Virus record (IMG/VR): IMGVR_UViG_3300047469_000122
Coordinates: 1 to 32,966 of that record
Origin: a virus
Length of the DNA: 32,966 nucleotides
Reading direction: 5' to 3' (one strand)
Of this stretch, positions 22,851 to 31,448 are shown piece by piece. Under the pieces are notes generated by a model that had not been told where the DNA came from, searched no databases, and was given only the letters and a program-made list of their open reading frames with translations. Both the position numbers and the translations under genes were made by a program. Every line of letters begins with the position of its first letter. Within the stretch, counting starts at the first letter, position 1.

Positions 22851-23161
22851 AGCTGATCCACCTTACGGTTGAAGAACTGCTTGGCCAGCGCGCGAGTCCC
22901 CTCAACGCCGAGCAGTCCGATCACACCGCCGAAGAACGGTCCGGTGGTCGCGGGAATTCCCAGCAGAAAGAGTCCGTGGCTCGCCGAAAGGGCAAGGGCG
23001 CCGCACAGTGGTGCCTCAAGCAAAACCCGGCGCCAAGTGCCGCCGCCGTAGATGATCCGCAGAGCGGCGATCACACAAGCAAGCCCGCCAGCGTAGAAGG
23101 CAGGCCAGTTCAGTTCGAGCCAGGCAGCTAACCAGGCCCATGTATCCGGTTTGTCAGGCAT
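22847..23161 (-). CDS. Phage holin
   Basis: A 104-residue membrane protein of the Pseudomonas P2-like holin type: MPDKPDTWAWLAAWLELNWP, then hydrophobic segments around residues 20-37, 50-67 and 71-89 (AFYAGGLACVIAALRIIYGGG; LEAPLCGALALSASHGLFLLG; GPFFGGVIGLLGVEG), and a basic tail. It forms the inner-membrane lesion that releases the endolysin. The start at 23161 matches the family; an ATG at 23233 inside the X stop region would add 24 polar residues and cannot be excluded. Confidence 0.85.
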   Translation of the reverse strand: MPDKPDTWAWLAAWLELNWPAFYAGGLACVIAALRIIYGGGTWRRVLLEAPLCGALALSASHGLFLLGIPATTGPFFGGVIGLLGVEGTRALAKQFFNRKVDQL

Positions 23162-23223
23162 GCGCGTGATTCCGCTGTCCGAGGTTGAAGGTGATGAAGC
23201 GTCTGTGCGTGTTGTTCGGTGGC

Positions 23224-23436
23224 TCAATCCCATAGGTTCACCATTTGCAGCTCGGGGGCTTGTGGTGCGATATCCGGAAGCGCCACCAGGGTGCCGTGCG
23301 GAATGATCGTGCCGAAATCTGATAGCCCTGGGTTTGCCTCGAGCACCGCCTCAGTGATGCCGGCGGTACGTCCGTAGATCCGCCAGCAAATGGCGTCGAC
23401 GGTGTCGCCCTGAGCGGCATGCACGGAGGTCGTCAT
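23224..23436 (-). CDS. X: Tail protein gpX
   Basis: A 70-residue protein of the P2 gpX family, a LysM-like fold: HAAQGDTVDAICWRIYGRTAGITEAVLEANPGL, then IIPHGTLVALPD. It is a small tail or baseplate component. It overlaps the L stop (TGATG). Confidence 0.92.
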   Translation of the reverse strand: MTTSVHAAQGDTVDAICWRIYGRTAGITEAVLEANPGLSDFGTIIPHGTLVALPDIAPQAPELQMVNLWD

Positions 23437-23900
23437 CAGATGAGCTCCACGGTGGAATGGCCAACGCCCAAAAGATCGCGAATGGCGAAGCGGGCGTCGC
23501 GGCGGTACTCATCGACCGAAGGCGTCAGTTCGTCCGCGTTCTTGTTGCCGTCGACGCTGGTGTCGTAGCTGCGATATCGCTCAGCGAGCTCCGCTCCGAC
23601 GCTGCAATAGATCGAACGGCGGTAAAGATGGATGAAGTGGCTTTCGCCATTGATTTCAAACGCCGGCACTGCCGCGATGGTGGTGTATCCGTTCTCTACA
23701 TGGTTCGACTTCACCTTGGCCAGTTCGCCGTTCACCTGGATCAACGCGTTGACGGTCACGACTTCAATGCGTGCGTCAGTGATGCTGCCATCCAGGCGGA
23801 TGGATCCGCGCAGGTGTACGACATCAATGTCAGGCCAGAACCCATCGTTGGTGATAACGAAGGGTTCGTCGGTGCCGCCGGTGGCAATAAATCCGCTCAT
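23436..23900 (-). CDS. L: Head completion protein gpL
   Basis: A 154-residue protein of the P2 gpL family: FWPDIDVVHLRGSIRLDGSITDARIEVVTVNALIQVNGELA, and the C-terminal DEYRRDARFAIRDLLGVGHSTVELI. It stabilises DNA-filled heads and links to the tail. The start is ATG at 23900. A gap of 100 bp separates it from M and holds no gene. Confidence 0.93.
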   Translation of the reverse strand: MSGFIATGGTDEPFVITNDGFWPDIDVVHLRGSIRLDGSITDARIEVVTVNALIQVNGELAKVKSNHVENGYTTIAAVPAFEINGESHFIHLYRRSIYCSVGAELAERYRSYDTSVDGNKNADELTPSVDEYRRDARFAIRDLLGVGHSTVELI

Positions 23901-24000
23901 GGTTCAGCCCTAAGTCGGCGGTGGCCGGGGCGTCACAGCAAGGAAAGGAGAGAGTCCTGCTGTTCAGCCCCGGGCCGCCGGGGTTGCGGGGTACGCTCGT

Positions 24001-24705
24001 TCAGCTCCCTGGTGGGGGAGCAATCTTTTTCAGTAGGCGTTCGGCGCCTTCCAGATCCTTCTTGCCGCCGCAGCTGTTGTTCAGCTCAATGGCGCGTTTC
24101 AGCAGTTCAATACCAGCCATTACCTGACCGGGTTGGCCCGGGTTATCGGCATTCAGACCGGCCACGGTGGCGCGTCCTGTAGCCAGGTACAGCTTGGCCC
24201 TGGCTTCATCCGGCATGTCTTGTTCTGCGGTCAGCTCCATCGTCCGGTGCAAGGTGGCCAGGTCGAATCCACCACCGGTTTTCTGTGAGCTCAACGCCGC
24301 TTCGGCGACTTCTTCGGCGACCAGGCAGCCGGTGGTCCGTTCGAAGCGATCGGGCATCAATAGGCTGTGCTGCAACACGTAGGCCGCGATGTCGAGCGCG
24401 CCGCTGTAATCGGAAGCATCGATCCGCCAGATCATGATGGTGGTGAGCACTTCGTCCTGAGAACCGTTGCCCGTTGCCAGAACGCCGTCGACGTAAGGCA
24501 CATAAGCCGGTAAAAGCTGCAACTTGAGCGCGGCTTTGCCTTCGTTCGACTGGATCTGTTTCAGGCGCAGACGATCCTGCAGCAGCTGGGCCAGCTGCAT
24601 TTCGTAGGCCGTCCCGCCCGCCATCGAAACGGAGGGCGAAGCGGCTGCAGCTTCCTGCGAGGCAAGCGCCTGCAGCCGGTGACGTTGAGCGAGGGAGAGG
24701 CCCAT
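24001..24705 (-). CDS. M: Terminase small subunit gpM
   Basis: A 234-residue protein of the P2 gpM family: MGLSLAQRHRLQALASQEAA, then YEMQLAQLLQDRLRLKQIQSNEGKAALKLQLLPAYVPYVDGVL and DEVLTTIMIWRIDASDYSGALDIAAYVLQHSL. It recognises cos and, with P, cuts and packages DNA. It follows the capsid gene by 2 bp. Confidence 0.93.
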   Translation of the reverse strand: MGLSLAQRHRLQALASQEAAAASPSVSMAGGTAYEMQLAQLLQDRLRLKQIQSNEGKAALKLQLLPAYVPYVDGVLATGNGSQDEVLTTIMIWRIDASDYSGALDIAAYVLQHSLLMPDRFERTTGCLVAEEVAEAALSSQKTGGGFDLATLHRTMELTAEQDMPDEARAKLYLATGRATVAGLNADNPGQPGQVMAGIELLKRAIELNNSCGGKKDLEGAERLLKKIAPPPGS

Positions 24706-24707
24706 TT

Positions 24708-25712
24708 TTACGCGGCCTCTTCGATGTTTTCGACCAGGGCGCCGAGATCGAAGTCTTCGATCACGTAGTCCTCGTTCGACGACTGATAGTCGGCGATGCG
24801 ATCGCGCTCCGGCTCGTCCTTGGTCATGCGACGACGGCTGCTGATCTGGAAGTAGATCGACAGGTTCTTCAGCGTGGTGATCATGATGCCGCCGTCGATG
24901 AAGAATGGTGCGTCTTCAATCGGCAGACCGCCTAGTGTGCCGTTGGCAAGAATTCGCGCAGCTGCCAACTCGTTTTCGTTGTCGGCGGCGCCTTCGATGT
25001 TGGCTAGGAATTTCGCGTGCAGCAGGTTGCGATCGACCAGGACGACCAAGTCGGGACGTTTGCGGTGCCATGGGTCCAGCAGCTGGATGGCGTCGTAAAC
25101 CAGACCGTCGAGGGTCTTGTAGTCGCCAGTTGGGCCGATGGTGACTTTACCGGCGACCTTACCGCTGCTCAGCACACGCTCTGGCGCTTTGGTGCGGTAT
25201 TTCTCCAGCCAGCCTACGTTTACGTCTTCCAGCAACGGATGTGCGGTCCGATCGGTAGTCGCCGCAACGCTGGTACCGTTGAAGCCGATCATGATGCGGT
25301 CGAGCGCTTGACGCTCGACAATCGCGCCGGACAGGCGAGCCTGGAAGTCCGGAAATTTCGCCCAGGCATCCAACAGCGCGTAAGGGATCGCGGTGTCGAA
25401 GTCGGTTTTCTTGCAGCTGTAAGTGTCGTTCTTGAGCGAGCTCACGCCGCGGGGGTTTCGGGCGGCTTGGCTGGTGTCAGTACGGCCGGCAATGGTCGAG
25501 CCGACCCCGAGAATCACTGCCTCGCCGTCTTTCTCGTCGACGCCCAGCACGTTGATTTTTTTCAGGAAGGCACTGGATTCCTGAATCGCGGTTTCCAGCT
25601 TCTGCTGAACAGAAGGGGTGACGGTGAATTTCTCCGCCACCGAACCTACGGAGTTGATCGCGGCAACCTGTTTGGTGAAGCCGTTAAAGGCAAGTCGTGT
25701 TTCGTTACGCAT
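24708..25712 (-). CDS. N: Major capsid protein gpN
   Basis: A 334-residue capsid protein of the P2 gpN family: RNETRLAFNGFTKQVAAINSV at the N-terminus, SLKNDTYSCKKTDFDTAIPYALLDAWAKFPDF, and DDFLRNKYHAD-like SSNEDYVIEDFDLGALVENIE at the C-terminus. The N-terminus is normally trimmed by gpO. A good site (AGGAGAACACC) precedes ATG 25712. Confidence 0.95.
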   Translation of the reverse strand: MRNETRLAFNGFTKQVAAINSVGSVAEKFTVTPSVQQKLETAIQESSAFLKKINVLGVDEKDGEAVILGVGSTIAGRTDTSQAARNPRGVSSLKNDTYSCKKTDFDTAIPYALLDAWAKFPDFQARLSGAIVERQALDRIMIGFNGTSVAATTDRTAHPLLEDVNVGWLEKYRTKAPERVLSSGKVAGKVTIGPTGDYKTLDGLVYDAIQLLDPWHRKRPDLVVLVDRNLLHAKFLANIEGAADNENELAAARILANGTLGGLPIEDAPFFIDGGIMITTLKNLSIYFQISSRRRMTKDEPERDRIADYQSSNEDYVIEDFDLGALVENIEEAA

Positions 25713-25748
25713 GGTGTTCTCCTGGGGAGCTTGTAAGGGGCGGCGTGA

Positions 25749-26591
25749 TCAGTAGGCAGTCAGCACGGCGCCGTCGCCGCCAGGCATTGCTGGGCGGGTG
25801 GTCTGGCTGTGGTCCTGGGTTTCGCCCAGGCGCTTGATCAAGTCCGCGAAGTCGGTGGTCAGCTTTTCGTGTTTGCCGGTGAGGGATTTCAGCGCTTCAT
25901 CGGCTGAGGCGACGACTTTGGCTTGATCGGCGGCGTGACCGGCCAGAGCCTCGACGGCTTCGTTCAATTCGGAAAACTGAGCTTCGTCCTTATTGGCCTT
26001 GGCCTTGCTACGGCCGAGCAGATCGGAAACGCGGGAGAACAGGCCGTCAATCACGCTTGGGGTTTCGACGACTTCATCAAACTCCAGCTGTGCTTCGACG
26101 AGCTCCGAGAACAAATTGTCCGGTTTGCTCTTGCGTGCCTTCAGCGGTGAGGCGTCGGGGTTTTGCGCGCTGAATGTGAGCATCTCGGTGCCCAGGCTTG
26201 CCGGCGAATCGGTGACAGCTAACCCGTCAAGGTAAGCGCGGCCGGTGTCGGCAAACTTCGGCGAGATCTCGATGCTGGTGTACAGCTTCTGGCGCGCCTT
26301 GTTCATGGCGATCAGGTCGTCGGTCGGCTCGATCTGAACGAACAGGGCCAGCTTCTTCACACCGTTGACGTCGACTTCTTCAGTCTTTGCGGCCAGCACA
26401 TCGCCGTAAGCACGGAACGGGCTGTCCGGCAGGACGCTGCGGTAGTGCTCAACCCAGACGCGAGCGGCATAGGTGTTCGGGTTGTAAGTTTCGGCAGCAT
26501 CGACCAGCCACTGGCGCTCGATCTGACGGCCATCGGTGGTCGCACCTTCTACTGCGACTCGGAACCATTTGGAGCGAAACTTTTTCTTCAT
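25749..26591 (-). CDS. O: Capsid scaffold and maturation protease gpO
   Basis: A 280-residue protein of the P2 gpO family. The N-terminal serine protease part has KWFRVAVEGATTDGRQIERQWL, the histidine in WVEHYRSV and the serine in AVTDSPASLGTEM, as in the P2 protease triad. The C-terminal part (about 190-280) is a helical scaffold with QDHSQTTRPAMPGGDGAVLTAY. The start at 26591 (MKKKFRSK) is chosen over a frame to 26669. It is the first gene of the leftward O-to-R late operon. Confidence 0.93.
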   Translation of the reverse strand: MKKKFRSKWFRVAVEGATTDGRQIERQWLVDAAETYNPNTYAARVWVEHYRSVLPDSPFRAYGDVLAAKTEEVDVNGVKKLALFVQIEPTDDLIAMNKARQKLYTSIEISPKFADTGRAYLDGLAVTDSPASLGTEMLTFSAQNPDASPLKARKSKPDNLFSELVEAQLEFDEVVETPSVIDGLFSRVSDLLGRSKAKANKDEAQFSELNEAVEALAGHAADQAKVVASADEALKSLTGKHEKLTTDFADLIKRLGETQDHSQTTRPAMPGGDGAVLTAY

Positions 26592-26680
26592 GGAGCGGAT
26601 CCTCAAAGCGATGCTGCTGGGTGCAGTTGCGTTGAGGTACATCGTCGGCAGTAGCGTCATTGCGGGCAATCAGCGTCAGT

Positions 26681-26699
26681 TGTAGGCCCATGCGCTACA
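26681..26699. promoter_or_regulatory. Ogr-type late activator site between O and P
   Basis: TGTA (26681-26684), 11 bp, TACA (26696-26699) in the divergent interval. The centre is 99 bp from the O start and 58 bp from the P start. Leftward use would give an O leader of about 44 nt with P2-like spacing; it may also serve P. No second copy was seen in the interval. Confidence 0.65.
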
Positions 26700-26747
26700 T
26701 GGCACATCGCTACGCCTTCACGCGCGCGAGGCGTCAGCATCGCCGCC

Positions 26748-28508
26748 ATGACGACAACCAAAGCCACTCCCATCCGCGATAACCGCCGTCAGGCCAAGTT
26801 CCTCTACTGGACCGGTCTGCGGATCTGCGCGATTGCAGAAATGCTGGATGAAAAGGAAAAGACCGTTCATGCGTGGAAAACGCGTGATGAATGGGACCGG
26901 GCCGATAACGTCGAGCGCATCGGTGGGGCACTGGAAGCACGCCTGGTGCAATTGATCCTCAAGGACGGCAAGACGGGTGGTGATTTCAAAGAAATTGACC
27001 TACTGCATCGCCAGCTGGAACGGCAGGCCCGCATCGAGCGATATAAGGCCGGCGGCACCGACACTGACCTGAATCCAAACCTGGCCAAACGCAACGAAGG
27101 GCCGAAGAAGAAAGCGGCTCGCAACGAGTTCAGCGAAGAGCAGATCGAGCAGCTGACCGAAGCGTTCAAGTACGGTTGCTTCGGCTATCAGTTGGACTGG
27201 TACCGGGCGAGCAATCAGCGCACCAGGGCAATTCTGAAAAGCCGGCAGATCGGCGCCACCTACTACTTTGCCCGGGAGGCGTTCATTGATGCCCTGGTCA
27301 CCGGACGCAATCAGATATTTCTGTCCGCGTCGAAGAACCAGGCGCACATCTTCAAGGCCTACATTCAAGGCTTCGCCCGCGAGGTTTGCGGCGTCGAGCT
27401 CACCGGTGACCCGATCATTCTGGCCAATGGCGCCGAACTGCATTTCCTCGGTACCAACGCCAGAACCGCTCAGGGTTACCACGGTAATTTCTACTTCGAC
27501 GAATTCTTCTGGACCTTCAAGTTCAACGAGCTGAACAAGGTCGCCAGCGGCATGGCGATGCAGAAGCAATATCGTCGCACCTACTTTTCCACGCCATCGA
27601 GCATGGCGCATGAGGCCTACACGTTCTGGACCGGCGAGCGCTTCAACAAGGGCAAGCCGGTGGCCCAGCGGCTGAAACTCGACGTGTCGCACGACGCGCT
27701 GCAGCAGGGCCGACTTTGCGAGGACCGGATCTGGCGCCAGATCGTCACCATCCTGGATGCCGAGGAGCGGGGTTGCGACCTGTTCGACCTGGAAGAGCTA
27801 CGCCTCGAGTACAACGCGGACGCCTTCGCGAATCTGTTGATGTGCCAGTTCGTCGACGACGGGGCGAGCATCTTCCCGCTCAACGTCCTGCAGCCATGCA
27901 TGGTCGACAGCTGGGTCGAGTGGTCCGAGGACTACAAACCCTTTGCCGCACGGCCGTTTGCCGATCGGCAGGTGTGGATTGGCTACGATCCTGCTGAAAC
28001 CGGTGACAGCTCCGGTTTGGTGGTCGTGGCCCCGCCGGCTGTTCCTGGTGGCAAATTCCGCGTGCTCGAGCGCCACCAGTTCCGCGGTATGGACTTCGCC
28101 GCGCAGGCCGAGGCGATTCGCTTGGTCACGATGCGCTACTGGGTGACGTACATCGGAATCGACATCACTGGCATGGGTTCTGGCGTGGCCCAGCTGGTGC
28201 GCCAATTTTTCCCAAACGTGACGACCTTCAGCTATTCCCCCGAGGTCAAGACGCGCCTGGTACTCAAGGCCTACGACGTTATTCACAAAGGACGCCTGGA
28301 GTTCGACGCCGGCTGGATCGACATGGCCCAGTCGCTCATGGCGATTCGCAAAACCATCACGGCCAGCGGCCGGCAGTTCACCTACACGGCAGGCCGCACC
28401 GACGAGACCGGACACGCGGATCTCGCCTGGGCGCTTTTCCACGCATTACAGAACGAACCGCTTGAGGGGCAAACCTCAACGAATACCGGTTTCATGGAGA
28501 TTTATTGA
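26748..28508 (+). CDS. P: Terminase large subunit gpP
   Basis: A 586-residue terminase of the P2 gpP family. The N-terminus IRDNRRQAKFLYWTGLRICAIAEML is a helix-turn-helix. The ATPase begins near residue 160 with a deviant Walker A (ILKSRQIGATYY) and Walker B YFDEFFW. The nuclease domain has IGYDPAETGDSSGLVV, a metal-binding aspartate block, and GIDITGMGSGVAQLV. It translocates DNA into the head and cuts cos. It is divergent from O and its stop overlaps the Q start. Confidence 0.95.
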   Translation: MTTTKATPIRDNRRQAKFLYWTGLRICAIAEMLDEKEKTVHAWKTRDEWDRADNVERIGGALEARLVQLILKDGKTGGDFKEIDLLHRQLERQARIERYKAGGTDTDLNPNLAKRNEGPKKKAARNEFSEEQIEQLTEAFKYGCFGYQLDWYRASNQRTRAILKSRQIGATYYFAREAFIDALVTGRNQIFLSASKNQAHIFKAYIQGFAREVCGVELTGDPIILANGAELHFLGTNARTAQGYHGNFYFDEFFWTFKFNELNKVASGMAMQKQYRRTYFSTPSSMAHEAYTFWTGERFNKGKPVAQRLKLDVSHDALQQGRLCEDRIWRQIVTILDAEERGCDLFDLEELRLEYNADAFANLLMCQFVDDGASIFPLNVLQPCMVDSWVEWSEDYKPFAARPFADRQVWIGYDPAETGDSSGLVVVAPPAVPGGKFRVLERHQFRGMDFAAQAEAIRLVTMRYWVTYIGIDITGMGSGVAQLVRQFFPNVTTFSYSPEVKTRLVLKAYDVIHKGRLEFDAGWIDMAQSLMAIRKTITASGRQFTYTAGRTDETGHADLAWALFHALQNEPLEGQTSTNTGFMEIY

Positions 28509-29563
28509 TGAGCAAGCGCCGTAGCAGGACCCAGCAGTTGACCGCTTCTGCCCAACCCGCGATCGAGGGGGAGCTACTGCCGGCAGCGGGCGGCAAGATG
28601 GAGGCCTTCACCTTCGGAGACCCTACTCCAGTGCTTGATGAACGGGGGATTCTCGACTACCTGGAGTGCTGGGTGAACGGTCGATGGTATGAACCGCCGA
28701 TGTCTTTGGATGGGCTGGCCAAGTCCTCCCGGGCGAGCGTGTTTCTGCAATCGGGCCTGAATTTCAAACGCAACATGCTGGCCCGCACCTTCATCCCCCA
28801 CAAGTTGTTGTCCCGTCAGACCTTCGAGCAATTTGCTCTGGACTTCCTTTGGTGCGGCAACGGCTATCTGGAAAAGCGGGAAAACATGCTGCGCAGCACG
28901 CTCGGCCTGCAACCCGCCCTGGGCAAGTACATGCGGCGTGGTGTGGACCTCGAAACCTATTACCAGGTGCGCGGCTGGCGAGACGAGTACGAATTCAAGC
29001 GAGGGACCGTTTACCACCAGCGTGAGGCTGACATTAACCAGGAAATTTACGGCCTTCCTGAGTGGCTACCAGCGCTGCAAAGCGCGCTACTCAACGAGTC
29101 CGCGACTTTATTCCGGCGCAAGTACTACAACAACGGCAGCCACGCGGGTTTCATCATGTACATGACCGACACCGCGCAGAACGAGACGGACGTTGCCGCG
29201 TTGCGCAGCGCGCTGAAGTCCGCCAAAGGACCAGGAAATTTTCGGAACCTGTTCATGTATGCCCCGGGCGGCAAGAAGGACGGCATTCAGTTAATCCCCG
29301 TCAGTGAGGTCGCGGCAAAAGACGAATTTGGCTCGATCAAGAACATCAGCCGCGACGACATGCTCGCGGCGCTACGCATCCCCCCTCAGTTGATGGGCAT
29401 CGTGCCGCAAAACGCAGGCGGTTTCGGCTCGATCAAAGAGGCCGCGCAGATCTGGGCAATGAACGAGCTCGAGCCGATACAGGCACGTTTGCAGCAGATT
29501 AACGAATGGTTGGGGGAGGAAGTAGTGAGATTCAGAAAGGAAGAAGAGATGAGCCCTTCGTGA
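28508..29563 (+). CDS. Q: Portal protein gpQ
   Basis: A 351-residue portal of the P2 gpQ family: EAFTFGDPTPVLDERGILDYLECWVNGRWYEPPMSLDGLAK, NNGSHAGFIMYMTDTAQ, and LRIPPQLMGIVPQNAGGFGSIKEAAQIWAMNELEPIQARLQQINEWLGEEVVRF. The ATG at 28508 overlaps the P stop (TGATG); a TTG one codon earlier is ignored. The last residues (RKEEEMSPS) differ from the usual portal end, and base composition drops there, marking the junction with the cargo region. It converges on the PIN-like gene across 9 bp. Confidence 0.93.
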   Translation: MSKRRSRTQQLTASAQPAIEGELLPAAGGKMEAFTFGDPTPVLDERGILDYLECWVNGRWYEPPMSLDGLAKSSRASVFLQSGLNFKRNMLARTFIPHKLLSRQTFEQFALDFLWCGNGYLEKRENMLRSTLGLQPALGKYMRRGVDLETYYQVRGWRDEYEFKRGTVYHQREADINQEIYGLPEWLPALQSALLNESATLFRRKYYNNGSHAGFIMYMTDTAQNETDVAALRSALKSAKGPGNFRNLFMYAPGGKKDGIQLIPVSEVAAKDEFGSIKNISRDDMLAALRIPPQLMGIVPQNAGGFGSIKEAAQIWAMNELEPIQARLQQINEWLGEEVVRFRKEEEMSPS

Positions 29564-29572
29564 AGAAGGCTA

Positions 29573-30214
29573 TCAGTAGGAGAGGAGCCAGCGGATATCA
29601 CTTGCATAGTTGCGAAGGCATTCTAAGCAATGTTCTTGACTCCTGGTCTCGCCGAACGCTGCGCGTAAAACCTGATCGTATTTTGCCTCTACGACTTGTT
29701 GTCTAGCAGCGCTGACTTTCTGATTTACATGGTCGAACCCGACAAAGTCAATCATGTCCATCATGCAGGATTCAAGGCAGACAATTTTTGTTCGAAGGAA
29801 CGCAAACGCCTCAAGCTGATCGTAATTGCAGATCGCTCTCAATGCCCGTTTGTCTCCGGTCAGAATGCGGTAGTCAATTGACTTAGAGTCATTATCCTTG
29901 GCATGAAGGAAAAGAGCCTGCTCACCGGCATCAATGGCAGAAATCTCGTTCAGGTGCTCGAGCAGATCAAACTCCATAGGTGCTTCTGTAAGCACCTGGC
30001 AGTTCTCAAGCAACTCATTGATGCGGTCGTACGCCTGTGCGCTGCCTACATACTTCTCGATCGACTTATCAGGCTCATTAAGTCGAAGGCTGTACTTCAT
30101 GGTGTTGAGAACGAAACATTCGCTTCTGGCAGATTCAAGGGTATCCAACGCTTCATCAATAAGATCGCATTGGGCCAACTTGATAACAAGATCATTGTCA
30201 GACAGTAGAATCAT
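29573..30214 (-). CDS. PIN-like putative nuclease (cargo, toxin or effector candidate)
   Basis: A 213-residue protein with a PIN-type pattern: D6 and D8 in LLSDNDLVIKLAQCDLID, then D95 and E98 in ISAIDAGEQALFLHA, then D121 in YRILTGDKRALRAI. These are the positions where PIN ribonucleases place their metal-binding acids. The C-terminal third (about 140-213) is helical, Cys-containing (C146, C150, C196, C199) and unlike a minimal PIN. The ATG overlaps the stop of the metallopeptidase gene by one base (TAATG), so the two are coupled. Base composition is clearly AT-richer than the phage body. It was probably acquired with its partner. RNA cleavage is inferred from family, not shown. Confidence 0.7.
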   Translation of the reverse strand: MILLSDNDLVIKLAQCDLIDEALDTLESARSECFVLNTMKYSLRLNEPDKSIEKYVGSAQAYDRINELLENCQVLTEAPMEFDLLEHLNEISAIDAGEQALFLHAKDNDSKSIDYRILTGDKRALRAICNYDQLEAFAFLRTKIVCLESCMMDMIDFVGFDHVNQKVSAARQQVVEAKYDQVLRAAFGETRSQEHCLECLRNYASDIRWLLSY

Positions 30215-31188
30215 TATTGACCAACTAAAGTCCCTAACAATAAAAGGCTGTCTTCTTTGAGGTCGTTTTGGATATTAACGAATAAGTGCTTTGTAATGAG
30301 ATCGCTGTCTTTTCTACCTTCAGAAAGAATCCCCAGCGTCTTGGTGCATAGAGGCCAAAAATTCCCATTGTGCGCGCTGTTCAGCAGTACATGCGTTGGA
30401 TCAATTGCATGCTGCCTTCCGAAATCTTCAGCCATTCTGGCAAGCGTGGGCGCTGGCATAAAACGGGTGAGTGTAAGTCGTGCCTGCTCGCCCGCGAGTA
30501 GTCTGATCGCATAGGCGTCTGCTGCTTGCTCGGCTTCGTCTTTGCTGTCTGGATCGTCCTGAATATTGGTATCAACGATCGCGCCGTTGGGATCAAGATG
30601 ACCAAGTGCTATATGCCCCAGCTCATGCGCCAGATGGAATAGCAGAAAGCCACACGCCTTGCGGGAAGAAAGAACGATGGTCGGCCTGCCTTTTGTAGCC
30701 ATGGCAATGCCATCCATCTTCTTCTTCATCAGCGCAGATGCCAGATGGATAACGGGAACGCCCACTTGCCAGCAGTATTCAAGCAGACCTTCTAAGTCCA
30801 CCCACGGCTTACCGGTTGCCAAAATCTGAGCACGAACTTCTTCAGCAGACCCAGGTTGCTGAAATTCGCGGTCAAACGCGGAGAGAACGAGTTTGCTAGC
30901 ACTGCGAGCCAAGGCAACCGCAAGCTGTACATCGTCTTCTGTGGTGCCCTTTACCAGCTTGAAGCGCCGCATCTCAGGAAGGTCGAACTCCACGCGTGGA
31001 GGATCTTCAACCAAAGGGCGCACTTTGAGATTCAGTGCTTTAGCCACAATCAGCTTGGCCTGCTGGAGGCCGGCAGGAGTTTTTGCGATCTCATCTTCCC
31101 ACCAGGAGGGCAATATCGCTTTCACGTCCCGCTTCTTCAGGCCATGTGCGTTGAGGGCGGAATATAGATTTTGGATAGAGTCAGTCAT
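30214..31188 (-). CDS. ImmA/IrrE-type metallopeptidase (cargo, partner of PIN-like protein)
   Basis: A 324-residue protein. Zinc-peptidase motif HELGH at residues 188-192, with the downstream acidic ligand in DEAEQAADAYAIRLLAG (E218/E220), as in ImmA/IrrE peptidases. The N-terminal part (LYSALNAHGLKKRDVKAILPSWW, AKLIVAKALNLKV) is an all-helical region that may bind DNA or the partner. ImmA/IrrE proteins often cleave or derepress regulators, and in toxin-antitoxin pairs can act as the antitoxin side. Here it precedes a PIN-like gene in a two-gene unit. GGAGGGGGAAT lies before ATG 31188. AT-richer than the phage genes. Confidence 0.82.
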   Translation of the reverse strand: MTDSIQNLYSALNAHGLKKRDVKAILPSWWEDEIAKTPAGLQQAKLIVAKALNLKVRPLVEDPPRVEFDLPEMRRFKLVKGTTEDDVQLAVALARSASKLVLSAFDREFQQPGSAEEVRAQILATGKPWVDLEGLLEYCWQVGVPVIHLASALMKKKMDGIAMATKGRPTIVLSSRKACGFLLFHLAHELGHIALGHLDPNGAIVDTNIQDDPDSKDEAEQAADAYAIRLLAGEQARLTLTRFMPAPTLARMAEDFGRQHAIDPTHVLLNSAHNGNFWPLCTKTLGILSEGRKDSDLITKHLFVNIQNDLKEDSLLLLGTLVGQ

Positions 31189-31235
31189 ATTCCCCCTCCT
31201 TTGGCTAGATGTGCGACTGCGCTTAGACGGCGCGG

Positions 31236-31286
31236 ATGATAGCTCAAATTACACGATTGTGGTCATTTGTGGTCATTTGTGGTCAA
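31236..31286 (-). promoter_or_regulatory. Cargo promoter region with three 10-bp iterons
   Basis: A 10-bp unit (TTGTGGTCAT) is repeated three times without spacing at 31257-31286; the last base of the third copy differs. On the minus strand a good -10 (TATCAT, 31241-31236) lies 48 bp before the metallopeptidase start; the -35 position falls inside the first iteron and does not match TTGACA. This suggests a regulator that binds on one DNA face at helical-turn intervals. Confidence 0.6.
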
Positions 31287-31448
31287 TGCGCCATTACAAA
31301 GTCCATGGCGGAGTGATATTTCCAGATCTATTGCGACCCGACTCAATGCTAAAGGTGTAGACCATTTTTTAGCCGCTGCGTGCCTTTCACGGTTCGAAAA
31401 GCGGGGACTTCTTCAGGGGATTTGTGATCATAGTCAATCTCCAAGCAT

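Noticed and set aside
31257-31286. Short direct repeats as a CRISPR array
   Set aside because: Units are 10 bp with no spacers; this is a tandem iteron cluster. No cas genes are present.
31290-31448. Two very short leftward frames (14 and 23 codons), one after GGAGATTGACT
   Set aside because: The first has a fair ribosome-binding site but both are too short and match nothing I know. They could be remnants of an older gene.
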